From Candidatus Thorarchaeota archaeon (GTDB taxonomy: Archaea > Asgardarchaeota > Thorarchaeia > Thorarchaeales > Thorarchaeaceae), in the NCBI GenBank assembly GCA_016840825.1, contig JAEORN010000370.1, positions 1-12,600 of the forward strand: a DNA stretch of 12,600 nt, written 5' to 3'. The position numbers were made by a program, and so were the translations under genes. Below are positions 1-6,626 of the stretch, piece by piece (within the stretch, counting starts at the first letter, position 1; each line of letters begins with the position of its first letter). A model generated the notes under the pieces. That model was not told where the DNA came from and ran no database searches. It worked only from the letters and a program-made list of their open reading frames with translations.

Positions 1-96
1 ATGGTCTGTGAAATGGTCTGTCCAACAGATGCAATAGATATTGACAAACATGTAGGCTCAGATGCGACCTTAGATTCCTTATTAGGGAATGTCTAA
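1..96 (+). CDS. Ferredoxin-type [4Fe-4S] protein, C-terminal end (partial)
   Basis: The reading frame is open from the left edge to a TAA at 94-96, giving the last 31 residues of a protein that starts outside the window. It begins with Cys3-x3-Cys7-Pro followed by TDAIDID. This is the usual end of a cluster-binding Cys-x2-Cys-x2-Cys-x3-Cys-Pro motif in bacterial/archaeal-type ferredoxins; the earlier cysteines would lie upstream. After the motif there are only about 24 residues, so the cluster domain sits at the C-terminus. It could be a free ferredoxin or the tail of a larger oxidoreductase subunit. An electron-transfer role alongside the acyl-CoA dehydrogenase downstream is possible but only inferred from proximity. 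The ATG at position 1 is probably internal. Confidence 0.7.
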   Translation: MVCEMVCPTDAIDIDKHVGSDATLDSLLGNV

Positions 97-138
97 CTAT
101 AATACAGATATTGAATCAAGGTAGCAGAGAGTGATAGA

Positions 139-438
139 TTGGAAGACAACTACATTAGACTCTTGGAACGACAAGTGGAGATTCTTCTATGGTTTACTAG
201 CAATTCTCTTCGAACATCATTTTCAATGGAGTACTATCTTGTGATGCTAGAATCATTTTACGATAAGATTAGGGATTATCATATGGAGCTAGTCAAGATT
301 GAGAATTCTCTGAATGATTTATCTAACAGAAGCAAGCATCAATTATTGAGAAAGCTTCTCAGTGATTGGGATGAGCTCATTCCGAATGTCAATGAACGCA
401 TCCAAGAGATAAAAGGTAAGCGCATTCAAAGATCTTAG
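139..438 (+). CDS. Small helical protein of unknown function (99 aa)
   Basis: I do not recognise this protein. The start is TTG at 139: the frame is closed by a TGA at 112-114, no ATG precedes residue 30, and GAGAGTGAT lies just upstream as a Shine-Dalgarno-like sequence. The protein looks wholly alpha-helical, with heptad-like leucine/isoleucine spacing (residues 6-18, 32-60, 68-92) and many charged residues, and a basic end (GKRIQRS). There is no signal peptide, membrane span or cysteine motif. It follows the ferredoxin-like gene by 42 bases on the same strand, so co-transcription is possible. It may be a small regulatory or scaffold protein, but nothing in the sequence settles this. Confidence 0.6.
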   Translation: MEDNYIRLLERQVEILLWFTSNSLRTSFSMEYYLVMLESFYDKIRDYHMELVKIENSLNDLSNRSKHQLLRKLLSDWDELIPNVNERIQEIKGKRIQRS

Positions 439-544
439 TATACAAGTAACTTAGTGAATCGCATTATCGAAAATTCTCCTGCAATTTATCGACCTACAGT
501 CTTTATCAGGGATTGTTCGAGTTGTATGGCAAGAGGTTAGGACT

Positions 545-1804
545 ATGTTTGATGTTCTATTAACACCTGAAGAGAAGGCTATCAAAGAGGAAACACGTCG
601 ATTTGTACGAGACAAGGTAAGTAGTGAGTTACTGATTGCTATGGATTCTAAGGAGAAGGAGTATCCCTACGAGTTCGTGAAAGCTGCAGCCAAAGAGAAA
701 CTCCTAGGACTTAGATTCCCAAAGGAATACGGTGGAAGAGGACTCGGCTGGGTATCTGAGATGGTTGCGCTTGAGGAGATAGGAGTCCTTGGAATCGCTT
801 TAGGATGTGCATTTTCCCTTCCAAGCATCATCGGAGAAGGCATCAATAATCATGGCTCTGAGGGATTGAAGAAGAACTATCTCCTGCCCACACTCAAAGG
901 AGAGAAGATCTGCGGAGAAGGGCTTACTGAGCCTAGAGGAGGCTCTGACTTCTTTGGGACCAATACTACTGCCATAAAGAAAGGAGATAATTATATCATA
1001 AACGGTGAGAAACGATTCGTTGCTGGAGGAGTTGGAGCAGATTACTTCATCATCTATGCAAAGACAGATTTCGAGGCCCCTCCACACAAGTCACTTAGTG
1101 CCTTCCTAGTAGATAGAGATGCGGGAGTGAAGGTGGAAGAGGAATACGAGCTCATGGGATGTAGAGGTATGGGAGCAGCTAGGATTGTGATGAGGAATGT
1201 CGAAGTGCCAGAGTCTAATCTTGTAGGGGATTTACATGATGGTAACGCTGTGTTCAACAGCATGATGGTACCAGAACGACTGACTTCTGCTGCAGGACCA
1301 ATTGGGATGGGTAGAGCATCGATAGAGATTGCAGCAAGATATGCAGACAAACGAGAGGCGTTTGGGAGGACAATCCGTAAGTACGAGGCGATCAGCTTCA
1401 AGGTAGCTGATTGTGCTATGGAGCTAGATGCAGCAAGAGGATTAGTACACCGAGCCGCAAAGGTAGCGGATACAGGAGTTTGGTGTAGAAAGGAAGTATC
1501 TATGGCGAAAGCCTTTGCGACTGAAGCGGGTTTCAAGGCTGTTCACGAGGCCATGCAGATTATAGGAGGCATAGGATACACCGATGTCTATCCGATTGAG
1601 CGATTGTATAGAGACGCACGTCTAGCAACTATCTGGACCGGAAGCAATGAGGTACAAAGACTGATAATTCAAAATGAGGTTTTCAAAGAGATTCTAGAGG
1701 AAGACAGGTCTCTTAAGCGGGATATTGAATTGGATACACCAGGAGCTCATAAGACCGTAGAGAAAGTCTACACTGAGGATATCAAAAAGTACTATCCAAA
1801 GTAA
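545..1804 (+). CDS. Acyl-CoA dehydrogenase (isovaleryl/long-chain active-site type)
   Basis: FAD-dependent acyl-CoA dehydrogenase, 419 aa, slightly longer than the usual 380-400; it introduces the alpha-beta double bond in an acyl-CoA during fatty-acid or branched-chain amino-acid breakdown. The three family domains are in order: N-terminal helical (1-120), central beta domain with the signature GEGLTEPRGGSD (about 124-135), and C-terminal helical domain with KREAFGRTI (269-277), the IIGGIGYT segment (339-346) and WTGSNEVQRLI. The MCAD-type catalytic Glu position (IYEGT) is Thr365 here. A Glu is instead present at residue 244 in VPERL, where isovaleryl-CoA and long-chain dehydrogenases carry their base. 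The start ATG is preceded by AGAGGT with good spacing. The gene converges on the next one with only six bases between stops. The substrate cannot be named from sequence. Confidence 0.93.
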   Translation: MFDVLLTPEEKAIKEETRRFVRDKVSSELLIAMDSKEKEYPYEFVKAAAKEKLLGLRFPKEYGGRGLGWVSEMVALEEIGVLGIALGCAFSLPSIIGEGINNHGSEGLKKNYLLPTLKGEKICGEGLTEPRGGSDFFGTNTTAIKKGDNYIINGEKRFVAGGVGADYFIIYAKTDFEAPPHKSLSAFLVDRDAGVKVEEEYELMGCRGMGAARIVMRNVEVPESNLVGDLHDGNAVFNSMMVPERLTSAAGPIGMGRASIEIAARYADKREAFGRTIRKYEAISFKVADCAMELDAARGLVHRAAKVADTGVWCRKEVSMAKAFATEAGFKAVHEAMQIIGGIGYTDVYPIERLYRDARLATIWTGSNEVQRLIIQNEVFKEILEEDRSLKRDIELDTPGAHKTVEKVYTEDIKKYYPK

Positions 1805-1810
1805 AAGGTT

Positions 1811-2152
1811 TCACTCCTCTCTGTCAATGAAGATCGATTTGAACATGCCCTCAAGAATGACATAGTCAGCCCAGTTCCCAGTGCCTATCTGCATGCCTTG
1901 AGGGTATGTCTTCTCAACTCGATCTCTGAATCTCTTCAACATCTCACGAAGCTCAGGAGTGTCTTTTCTTGCAAGAAGTGTGAAGACCAGATTCAAGTCG
2001 ATTCCAAGCTCATGAATCATTGCGATTTCACGTGTTTTTATCTTGTGTTCTATCAAATAGGGAGTCTTTTCCAGTTCTTTGTCGATAAAGTGCGTATACA
2101 GAGGCATCCCAGAATCTTCATCAAGGATTGCGCAAGCTAAGATTTCGGACAT
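1811..2152 (-). CDS. Small protein of unknown function, possible longin-like fold (113 aa)
   Basis: I do not recognise this family with certainty. The N-terminus (SEILACAILDEDSGMPLYTH) reads as two beta strands joined by a turn. Helices follow, and the C-terminal part is rich in Phe, Arg and Tyr. This resembles longin/roadblock-type small domains, which are abundant in Asgard archaea; that is a pattern impression, not a match. There are no membrane segments or catalytic motifs. The frame extends to an ATG at 2212. I prefer ATG 2152 because AAGGTG precedes it by about 11 bases and because the likely TATA box (2222-2230, reverse strand) would start RNA near 2198-2200, inside the longer form. 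The longer start would add 20 polar residues. Confidence 0.6.
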   Translation of the reverse strand: MSEILACAILDEDSGMPLYTHFIDKELEKTPYLIEHKIKTREIAMIHELGIDLNLVFTLLARKDTPELREMLKRFRDRVEKTYPQGMQIGTGNWADYVILEGMFKSIFIDREE

Positions 2153-2212
2153 GATGGTCAGAACACCTTGAATTTCGGTGTTTTCACCTTTTTGTTTTGA
2201 ATCCATGCACAC

Positions 2213-2268
2213 ATCGTAAGGTTAAATATTGTTAATTCATACTTCTTCCTATAGAGGTGAATCAAATC
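2213..2268. promoter_or_regulatory. Divergent promoter region
   Basis: A short AT-rich stretch separates two divergent reading frames. TTAAATATT at 2222-2230 is a TATA-like box usable in either direction. For the rightward gene it would place the transcript start near 2250, just before the Shine-Dalgarno AGAGGTGA at 2253-2260, which is 8 bases before the ATG. For the leftward gene it supports an internal start at 2152. One box serving both directions is an inference. Confidence 0.45.
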
Positions 2269-2436
2269 ATGTCTAAGTTAGTATGTCCAATGTGTGGCGA
2301 AGAAACTTCTGTGCCGGTCCATTGCGGACGCGAGATGCATAGAGAAGGAGATCAGCTTGTCTGTTGGATGGGACCAGCATGTGGTGTGCAGGATATGCCT
2401 AAACATTGCGGTGCCTTCATGGAACTCAAAGAGTAG
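2269..2436 (+). CDS. Cysteine-rich zinc-binding mini-protein (55 aa)
   Basis: This 55-residue frame has a strong Shine-Dalgarno (AGAGGTGA, 8 bases before ATG) and a TAG stop at 2434-2436. It has six cysteines: Cys6-x2-Cys9 (CPMCG), Cys19, Cys32, Cys38 and Cys47. Three histidines (18, 24, 46) are also present. The block HCG-x2-M occurs twice (His18-Met23 and His46-Met51), each time after a Pro, suggesting an internal duplication of a small metal-binding hairpin. The spacing suggests a zinc ribbon or a soft-metal site using Cys, His and Met. I do not recognise a named family. The nitroreductase gene follows after 55 bases on the same strand, so a redox or metal-handling role together is possible but inferred. 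There is no membrane or signal segment. Confidence 0.75.
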   Translation: MSKLVCPMCGEETSVPVHCGREMHREGDQLVCWMGPACGVQDMPKHCGAFMELKE

Positions 2437-2444
2437 ATTAGAAA

Positions 2445-2481
2445 ACTAGATATGAAATCCTCCTACAGGATTTCAACTAGT
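2445..2481 (+). other. Intergenic hairpin before the nitroreductase gene
   Basis: GAAATCCT (2454-2461) and AGGATTTC (2467-2474) form a perfect 8-bp stem with a 5-base loop. An outer ACTAG/CTAGT pair (2445-2449 with 2477-2481) extends it across a small internal loop. No T tract follows, so it is a poor intrinsic terminator. It ends about 10 bases before the next start codon and may affect RNA stability or translation of the downstream gene. Confidence 0.5.
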
Positions 2482-2491
2482 GTAGGGATTA

Positions 2492-3043
2492 ATGATGGTA
2501 GATGTGCTTAAGGAAATTCATGTAAAGACGAGTCAAAGAGCTTTTGATGATAAGCCAATATCAGATGAGATGCTCAAGTCGATACTTGAAGCAGGACGCC
2601 TCGCTCCATCATGTGCAAATACACAGGAGTGGAATTTCATTGCGATTAATGACAAAGAAGCCCTTGAGGAAGCACATGAAGCTGTCAGTGGAGGAAATTA
2701 CTGGGGAAAACGAGCACCTGTCATGATTGTAATAACCGCCAAAGAAGGAGGCGGCTGTGGAGCGCACAATCTTCCATATTGGATGATGGATGTTGGCCTT
2801 GCGACCCAGAATATTCTCCTGCAAGCATTCCATCTTGGGCTAATTGCCCATCCAACAGCTGGATGGAACGAGAAGGAATTGAAAGAAATCCTCGGAATAC
2901 CCAAGGAATACAGAATAGGTACTGTCATCTTCATAGGATATAAAGGAGATGTCAGTCTTCTTGATGAAAGAAATCAAGAAAGAGAAGCAGCACCACGAAA
3001 GAGGAAACCCTTTGAAGAGGTTGTCCATTACAATAAGTGGTAG
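2492..3043 (+). CDS. Nitroreductase-family FMN oxidoreductase
   Basis: A 183-aa protein of the nitroreductase (NADH/FMN) superfamily, typical length for the single-domain members. Seen in sequence: TSQRAFDDKPI (13-23), the FMN-phosphate-binding Arg region with Arg16; LEAGRLAPSCANTQEW (32-47), the usual APS-x2-N-x-Q flavin loop; the helical core with MMDVGLATQNILLQA (98-112); GLIAHPTAGW (116-125); and the C-terminal PRKRKPFEEVVHYNKW, a common ending for this family. Such proteins reduce nitro groups, quinones, enones or flavins using NAD(P)H; the physiological substrate cannot be told here. ATG codons at 2492 and 2495 are both possible, with GTAGGG just before. It follows the cysteine-rich mini-protein and may share its transcript. 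Confidence 0.9.
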   Translation: MMVDVLKEIHVKTSQRAFDDKPISDEMLKSILEAGRLAPSCANTQEWNFIAINDKEALEEAHEAVSGGNYWGKRAPVMIVITAKEGGGCGAHNLPYWMMDVGLATQNILLQAFHLGLIAHPTAGWNEKELKEILGIPKEYRIGTVIFIGYKGDVSLLDERNQEREAAPRKRKPFEEVVHYNKW

Positions 3044-3108
3044 ACTAGTCAATGCAAAGGATTATGTTCTTGATTTGTCAATAGTCCATATCCTGGGAGG
3101 CGACACCA

Positions 3109-3474
3109 CTGCAAGCATTCCTCGATCTTTCGATCCTTATTGTCGGAATTTCATCCATAGTCGTTGGTATGGCTATTGGTTATCTAATTGGAGGTCGCTC
3201 TTCCCTTAAGCCAGTAGATAGAGTTCTTCTTGGCTCTATTATGGGATTGATAGCTGGGTTTGTGATCACAATCATACTTGGTCCGATGTTTCCGATTGGT
3301 GACACAATGATGTTGATTTCAGTGATAGCATGTGTCGTTGGAGCATTATTTGGAGAGTCAATGAGTTGGGCACCTATGCCACCGAAACCTCCCAAACGAC
3401 ATGTCTATTTCGAGCTGGATGACGAAGATGACTTTGATAAAGAGATTGAAGACTCGCTAAGAGGCTCATCTTGA
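3109..3474 (+). CDS. Three-helix membrane protein of unknown function, probable CTG start
   Basis: I do not recognise this protein. From the first ATG (3169) it would have 101 residues, but that start has no Shine-Dalgarno and cuts through a hydrophobic helix. The frame is open back to 3085, and GGGAGG at 3095-3100 lies exactly 8 bases before an in-frame CTG at 3109. Starting there gives 121 aa. Three membrane helices result: FLDLSILIVGISSIVVGMAI (4-23), a second (about 39-62) and a third (about 67-86). A proline-rich linker (PMPPKPPKR) and a very acidic cytoplasmic tail (ELDDEDDFDKEIED) follow. No ATG, GTG or TTG occurs in frame between 3085 and 3169. The role is unknown; the acidic tail may bind a partner. 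Confidence 0.65.
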   Translation: MQAFLDLSILIVGISSIVVGMAIGYLIGGRSSLKPVDRVLLGSIMGLIAGFVITIILGPMFPIGDTMMLISVIACVVGALFGESMSWAPMPPKPPKRHVYFELDDEDDFDKEIEDSLRGSS

Positions 3475-3498
3475 GTGCTAGAAACATCACCTCAAGAT
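3468..3498 (+). terminator. Hairpin overlapping the stop codon of the membrane protein
   Basis: ATCTTGAG (3468-3475) and CTCAAGAT (3491-3498) form an 8-bp inverted repeat around a 15-base loop, and the left arm includes the TGA stop. Only a weakly T-rich stretch follows, so terminator activity is uncertain. It separates two same-strand genes that appear to have separate promoters. Confidence 0.35.
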
Positions 3499-3552
3499 TA
3501 AAGTTCCTAGTTGTATCTTCAAGCGATATTATAATAATTCCATGGAGAAGAG

Positions 3553-4668
3553 ATGATGACTCATAGATTGCAACACCTATTGACAGCAACGATCATATTC
3601 TGTCTAGTTAGTGCATTTGTGTTAAATCCAGTACAAGCACAACCACCAGGTTGGAGTGGAGATGAAAATCTCGCATTTCTCCTTGAAGTGAATGGAACTT
3701 CAGCTGCTGAATCAGATTCAGGTAGCCCAATACATGTGAACCTTACGGATCCAATCGACCTTGAGATCACGATAGATGTAGGTTCTAACCTAACACTACA
3801 ATCAGGGACCTTTTCTATGCTATATTTGGGGATTCCTATATTCAATCAGCCATTTGATTTGAATGTTCCTGCATTGGAAGGCATGTCTGCAACCCTCCTC
3901 AATACATCATTAGACCTGAGTACTTTGACTCCGGGAGGATTGGATATTATTTCAGGAACCATTGAAGGATTGTTTTCTCTTACCTACAATTTATTCGGAT
4001 CGACTGAAAATGTAACTGTATCAGAGAACTTCGTTCTAGCTATTGGAGCTTCTGGTTTCGCCGCATTGGGATCCATTACAGGCATAATCACTGTTGGATT
4101 TGCAGTAATGGCAGTGTTCAGCCTTCTATTATCTTTGGATGAATTCCAGAAAGGTATACTTGCCGCTTTCAAGATGAGGAAAGGTAAGACTGCCAAGGAA
4201 ATTGGAGTCTTTCCAGCTCCTGTTGTCTTAAGACGACATCCAAAGAAAGGCGAGAAAATCTCTAAAGACGAGTTGATAAGTCGAGTTGGTCAAGCGATTC
4301 CCGGAGCTGATAGTGTAGCAAAACACGCTCCTAAAGCAATGGACGTGGTTCGTCCGAAGTCAAAAGTTCCTGTAGGCAAGCTGTCGAAGGCACTTCGTAT
4401 CAAGAAAGACCAAGGTGGGACTCTTGCAGCTGCAATGACGGAGATCGGTATCTTTCAGACTAGAAGTGTTAAGACACCTTTGAAGAAAGTAGCGTTCTCA
4501 GGAATGTCCCTCGCCTTTACCTACTGGGCAGTCATGCAATTATTTTACAACACAACACCGGATTTACTTACAGTTTTATTCTCTGTAATTGGTGGACTTG
4601 TTATCTCGGTTGTAGTTGGTTACTTCATGGCTTGGCTAGCAAGAGTGCCAAAGCTTGGGTACGATTGA
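3553..4668 (+). CDS. Secreted/membrane-anchored surface protein, unknown function
   Basis: A 371-aa protein whose architecture is clear but whose family I do not recognise. Residues 1-29 form a Sec signal peptide (basic start, hydrophobic core, VQAQ end). Residues 30-160 are a Ser/Thr/Asn-rich, beta-like extracellular domain with five N-glycosylation sequons (NGT at 47, NLT at 63 and 79, NTS at 117, NVT at 153). One long membrane segment follows (about 162-195). A basic cytoplasmic region rich in Lys/Arg and Pro comes next (about 197-312). Two closing membrane helices (about 314-332 and 338-362) surround a short loop with another sequon (NTT at 333). GGAG lies 5 or 8 bases before the ATG pair at 3553/3556, and TATTATAATAATT lies further upstream. 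The layout suggests a cell-envelope protein linking an outer domain to a basic inner domain. Confidence 0.8.
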   Translation: MMTHRLQHLLTATIIFCLVSAFVLNPVQAQPPGWSGDENLAFLLEVNGTSAAESDSGSPIHVNLTDPIDLEITIDVGSNLTLQSGTFSMLYLGIPIFNQPFDLNVPALEGMSATLLNTSLDLSTLTPGGLDIISGTIEGLFSLTYNLFGSTENVTVSENFVLAIGASGFAALGSITGIITVGFAVMAVFSLLLSLDEFQKGILAAFKMRKGKTAKEIGVFPAPVVLRRHPKKGEKISKDELISRVGQAIPGADSVAKHAPKAMDVVRPKSKVPVGKLSKALRIKKDQGGTLAAAMTEIGIFQTRSVKTPLKKVAFSGMSLAFTYWAVMQLFYNTTPDLLTVLFSVIGGLVISVVVGYFMAWLARVPKLGYD

Positions 4669-4678
4669 TGTCCTGATT

Positions 4679-4720
4679 GATGCGAGAGCGCCTTCTCGCA
4701 TCTTTTCTCCCCTTTTTCTT
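4679..4720 (+). terminator. Intrinsic terminator
   Basis: GATGCGAGA (4679-4687) and TCTCGCATC (4694-4702) form a perfect 9-bp GC-rich stem with a 6-base loop. A pyrimidine tract with TTTT and TTTTT runs follows directly. It starts about ten bases after the stop of the surface-protein gene and closes that unit. It is the clearest terminator in the window. Confidence 0.85.
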
Positions 4721-4823
4721 CCAATTATTGACACAAGCTTATCTTAATATCTCAAAATATCGACACCTTTTTGACTAATCACCTCTAATCTGGGAATTGA
4801 CCATCTGGGAGGAAATAACAGAA

Positions 4824-5585
4824 ATGACATTGCCAGTAAAACATGCATCAAATTGGGAAAATGACGAAGCAGCAGTATCGATACCATATAGTGCAGCGGG
4901 TGTTGGAACAACTGTGATTCTAACATCTAAATTCACAGGTCGAATGCTTTTGCTTGATGTGGGCGATGGAGCACTTAGAGACCTGCTCTCAAGTGGCAAT
5001 CTCGAATTTGTCAATGAGATTGATTTGATCGCAATAACTCATGGACATTTTGATCATGTAGGAGGCTTATGGACGCTTCTTGGGTTTCTTCGAATGCTTG
5101 AGAGAGATAATCCATTGAATATCTTGGTTCCCAGAGGGTGTATGGAAGTAACGAATATTGTCAAAGGCTTCAAGGATTGCTATTTTGAAACGCTTCCCTT
5201 CCAAATCAATGTCTTCGAACTTCAACATGGATCTGGCTTTGATACTGATTTCTTCAAGATTAAAGCAATCGGCGTAGAGCATTATGGTCAGGAGAACGCT
5301 ACTGACAGAGATATCCTTATGCCAGCATTGGGATACAGAGTACATATTGGACAAACTGAGGTTTCGTTCTCAGGTGATAGCAGGATGTGTCAAGGACTCG
5401 TTGATTTGGCAACCGATGCGGATCTAGCAATAATCGAATCCACATACGAACAACATCCAAGCCCTAAGAAGAAAGTACACTTGATTGAACTAGAAGCACG
5501 AGAGTTAGGAAAGAAGGCAAAGGAGTACCTCTTGGTACATAGAAAGCCAGAAGCTGGAAAGAATGTTATCAGCAAATTACCCTAG
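4824..5585 (+). CDS. Metallo-beta-lactamase-fold hydrolase, RNase Z-like
   Basis: A 253-aa protein with the metallo-beta-lactamase fold. Numbering from the ATG at 4824: a glycine turn GVGTT (26-30) and LLLDVGDG (42-49) precede the di-zinc motif THGHFDHVGG (72-81; His73, His75, Asp77, His78). Later come a conserved His in VEHYG, GYRV, the GDSRMCQGLVDLA block with the bridging Asp, ADLAIIEST, the spaced H-x5-AR-x-LGKKAK segment, and a late LVHRKP. This order matches the RNase Z/arylsulfatase-like branch. Only experiment would tell a tRNA 3'-end nuclease from a small-molecule phosphodiesterase. The frame runs up to a TTG at 4797, but GGGAGG (4807-4812) inside that extension points to the ATG at 4824. 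The upstream terminator and an AT-rich stretch suggest its own promoter. Confidence 0.85.
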   Translation: MTLPVKHASNWENDEAAVSIPYSAAGVGTTVILTSKFTGRMLLLDVGDGALRDLLSSGNLEFVNEIDLIAITHGHFDHVGGLWTLLGFLRMLERDNPLNILVPRGCMEVTNIVKGFKDCYFETLPFQINVFELQHGSGFDTDFFKIKAIGVEHYGQENATDRDILMPALGYRVHIGQTEVSFSGDSRMCQGLVDLATDADLAIIESTYEQHPSPKKKVHLIELEARELGKKAKEYLLVHRKPEAGKNVISKLP

Positions 5586-6610
5586 AGAATTAAGTTCGTT
5601 AGTACCAGTACAAGAACACCCAAAATAGCTGAAATTGGAACGGTGATAACCCACGAAACTAGTATCTGTTTTACTTGTTTCCTTTGAACCGGTTCTTGGG
5701 ATACAAAACCTACTGCGATCAGTGCCGCAACAAGTACATGGGTTCCACTAAGTGGTAAACCAATGAACGTTCCAACGAACATTACCAGGGAAACAGAGAT
5801 GCTTGCAGAAAGAGCGGAAGAAGGTGATAATGTAACTACTTCAGTCGAGAGAGTCTGTATTACTTTACGCCCAACTATTGCCAATCCAAGAGCCATGCCC
5901 AATCCCCCTACAAGAAGAGGAATTATGAAGACACCAAAAACAAGCCCACCTAGTTCGATAGTCCCTTGAAAATCCTCCATAACGACAAGAGGGGACACAG
6001 CGTTTGCCACATCGTTGCCCCCCCTACTCAATCCAGTAAATATCAGGAATGCTGCAAGCCCGTAGGCGGCAATACGTTCTTGACGCTCGCGAGCTGCTAG
6101 ACCTGGCGCTCTCTTCTGCAGCCTTCTAACACCGGCAAAAGTAATTCCTGCGATGAAGAAACCAATCACTGGAGATATGATCCATCCCAGAAAGATTTCT
6201 AGTACTACATACCAATCAACGCTCTCTAGTCCCCAACCAGAAATACCAATCAAAGGTGCCCCAAGGGCGACACCAATCACTGAACCAACAATACATTGTG
6301 TCGTGCTTATTGGCATTCCCTTGGTAGCTGATGCAACTAGGAGCCAAATTGCCATTGAGATGAGTATGGCAAATATCATACTCGTAGTCAATGATAAACC
6401 GCCAACTAGGTCAGATCCAACCTTCTCTGAAACACCACCGCCTAGCGAAATGGCTCCTATAATATTGATTAGTCCGCCAGCTAGAACTGCAGTACGAATA
6501 GAGAATACTCTTGCTCCAACCGCAGGACTCATGGTTTCATCGTTACTGCCAATAGCAAATGCTACGATAAAACAAATGATGAGCAATGCAAGTAACAAGA
6601 GTAAATCCAA
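5582..6610 (-). CDS. Inorganic phosphate permease, PiT family
   Basis: A 342-aa polytopic membrane protein of the PiT (phosphate/cation symport) family, with the inverted duplicated layout of about ten helices. The second-half signature is intact: GGNDVANAVSP (197-207), plus GLPLSGTHVLVA (284-295). The first-half copy is altered: GSNDETMSPAVGAR (21-34) keeps the Asn-Asp pair but loses the usual VANA, while GMPISTTQCIVG (98-109) is normal. A cytoplasmic loop rich in Arg/Lys (162-180) lies between the halves. The start is TTG, with GAGGGTG a few bases upstream. Only 16 bases separate it from the stop of the DUF47 gene, so the two form one operon. Its stop interlocks with that of the convergent hydrolase gene in a CTAG palindrome. 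Confidence 0.93.
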   Translation of the reverse strand: MDLLLLLALLIICFIVAFAIGSNDETMSPAVGARVFSIRTAVLAGGLINIIGAISLGGGVSEKVGSDLVGGLSLTTSMIFAILISMAIWLLVASATKGMPISTTQCIVGSVIGVALGAPLIGISGWGLESVDWYVVLEIFLGWIISPVIGFFIAGITFAGVRRLQKRAPGLAARERQERIAAYGLAAFLIFTGLSRGGNDVANAVSPLVVMEDFQGTIELGGLVFGVFIIPLLVGGLGMALGLAIVGRKVIQTLSTEVVTLSPSSALSASISVSLVMFVGTFIGLPLSGTHVLVAALIAVGFVSQEPVQRKQVKQILVSWVITVPISAILGVLVLVLTNLIL

Positions 6611-6626
6611 TGTCGCACCCTCAGAA

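Noticed and set aside
439..544. Possible promoter or RNA before the acyl-CoA dehydrogenase gene
   Set aside because: Only weak TATA-like stretches (TTTATC at about 487 and 504) are visible and no stable fold was found; not strong enough to list.
1054..1536. Long open frame (160 codons) on the minus strand
   Set aside because: It lies wholly inside the well-supported acyl-CoA dehydrogenase gene, is antisense to it, has no ribosome site and its translation looks like a shadow.
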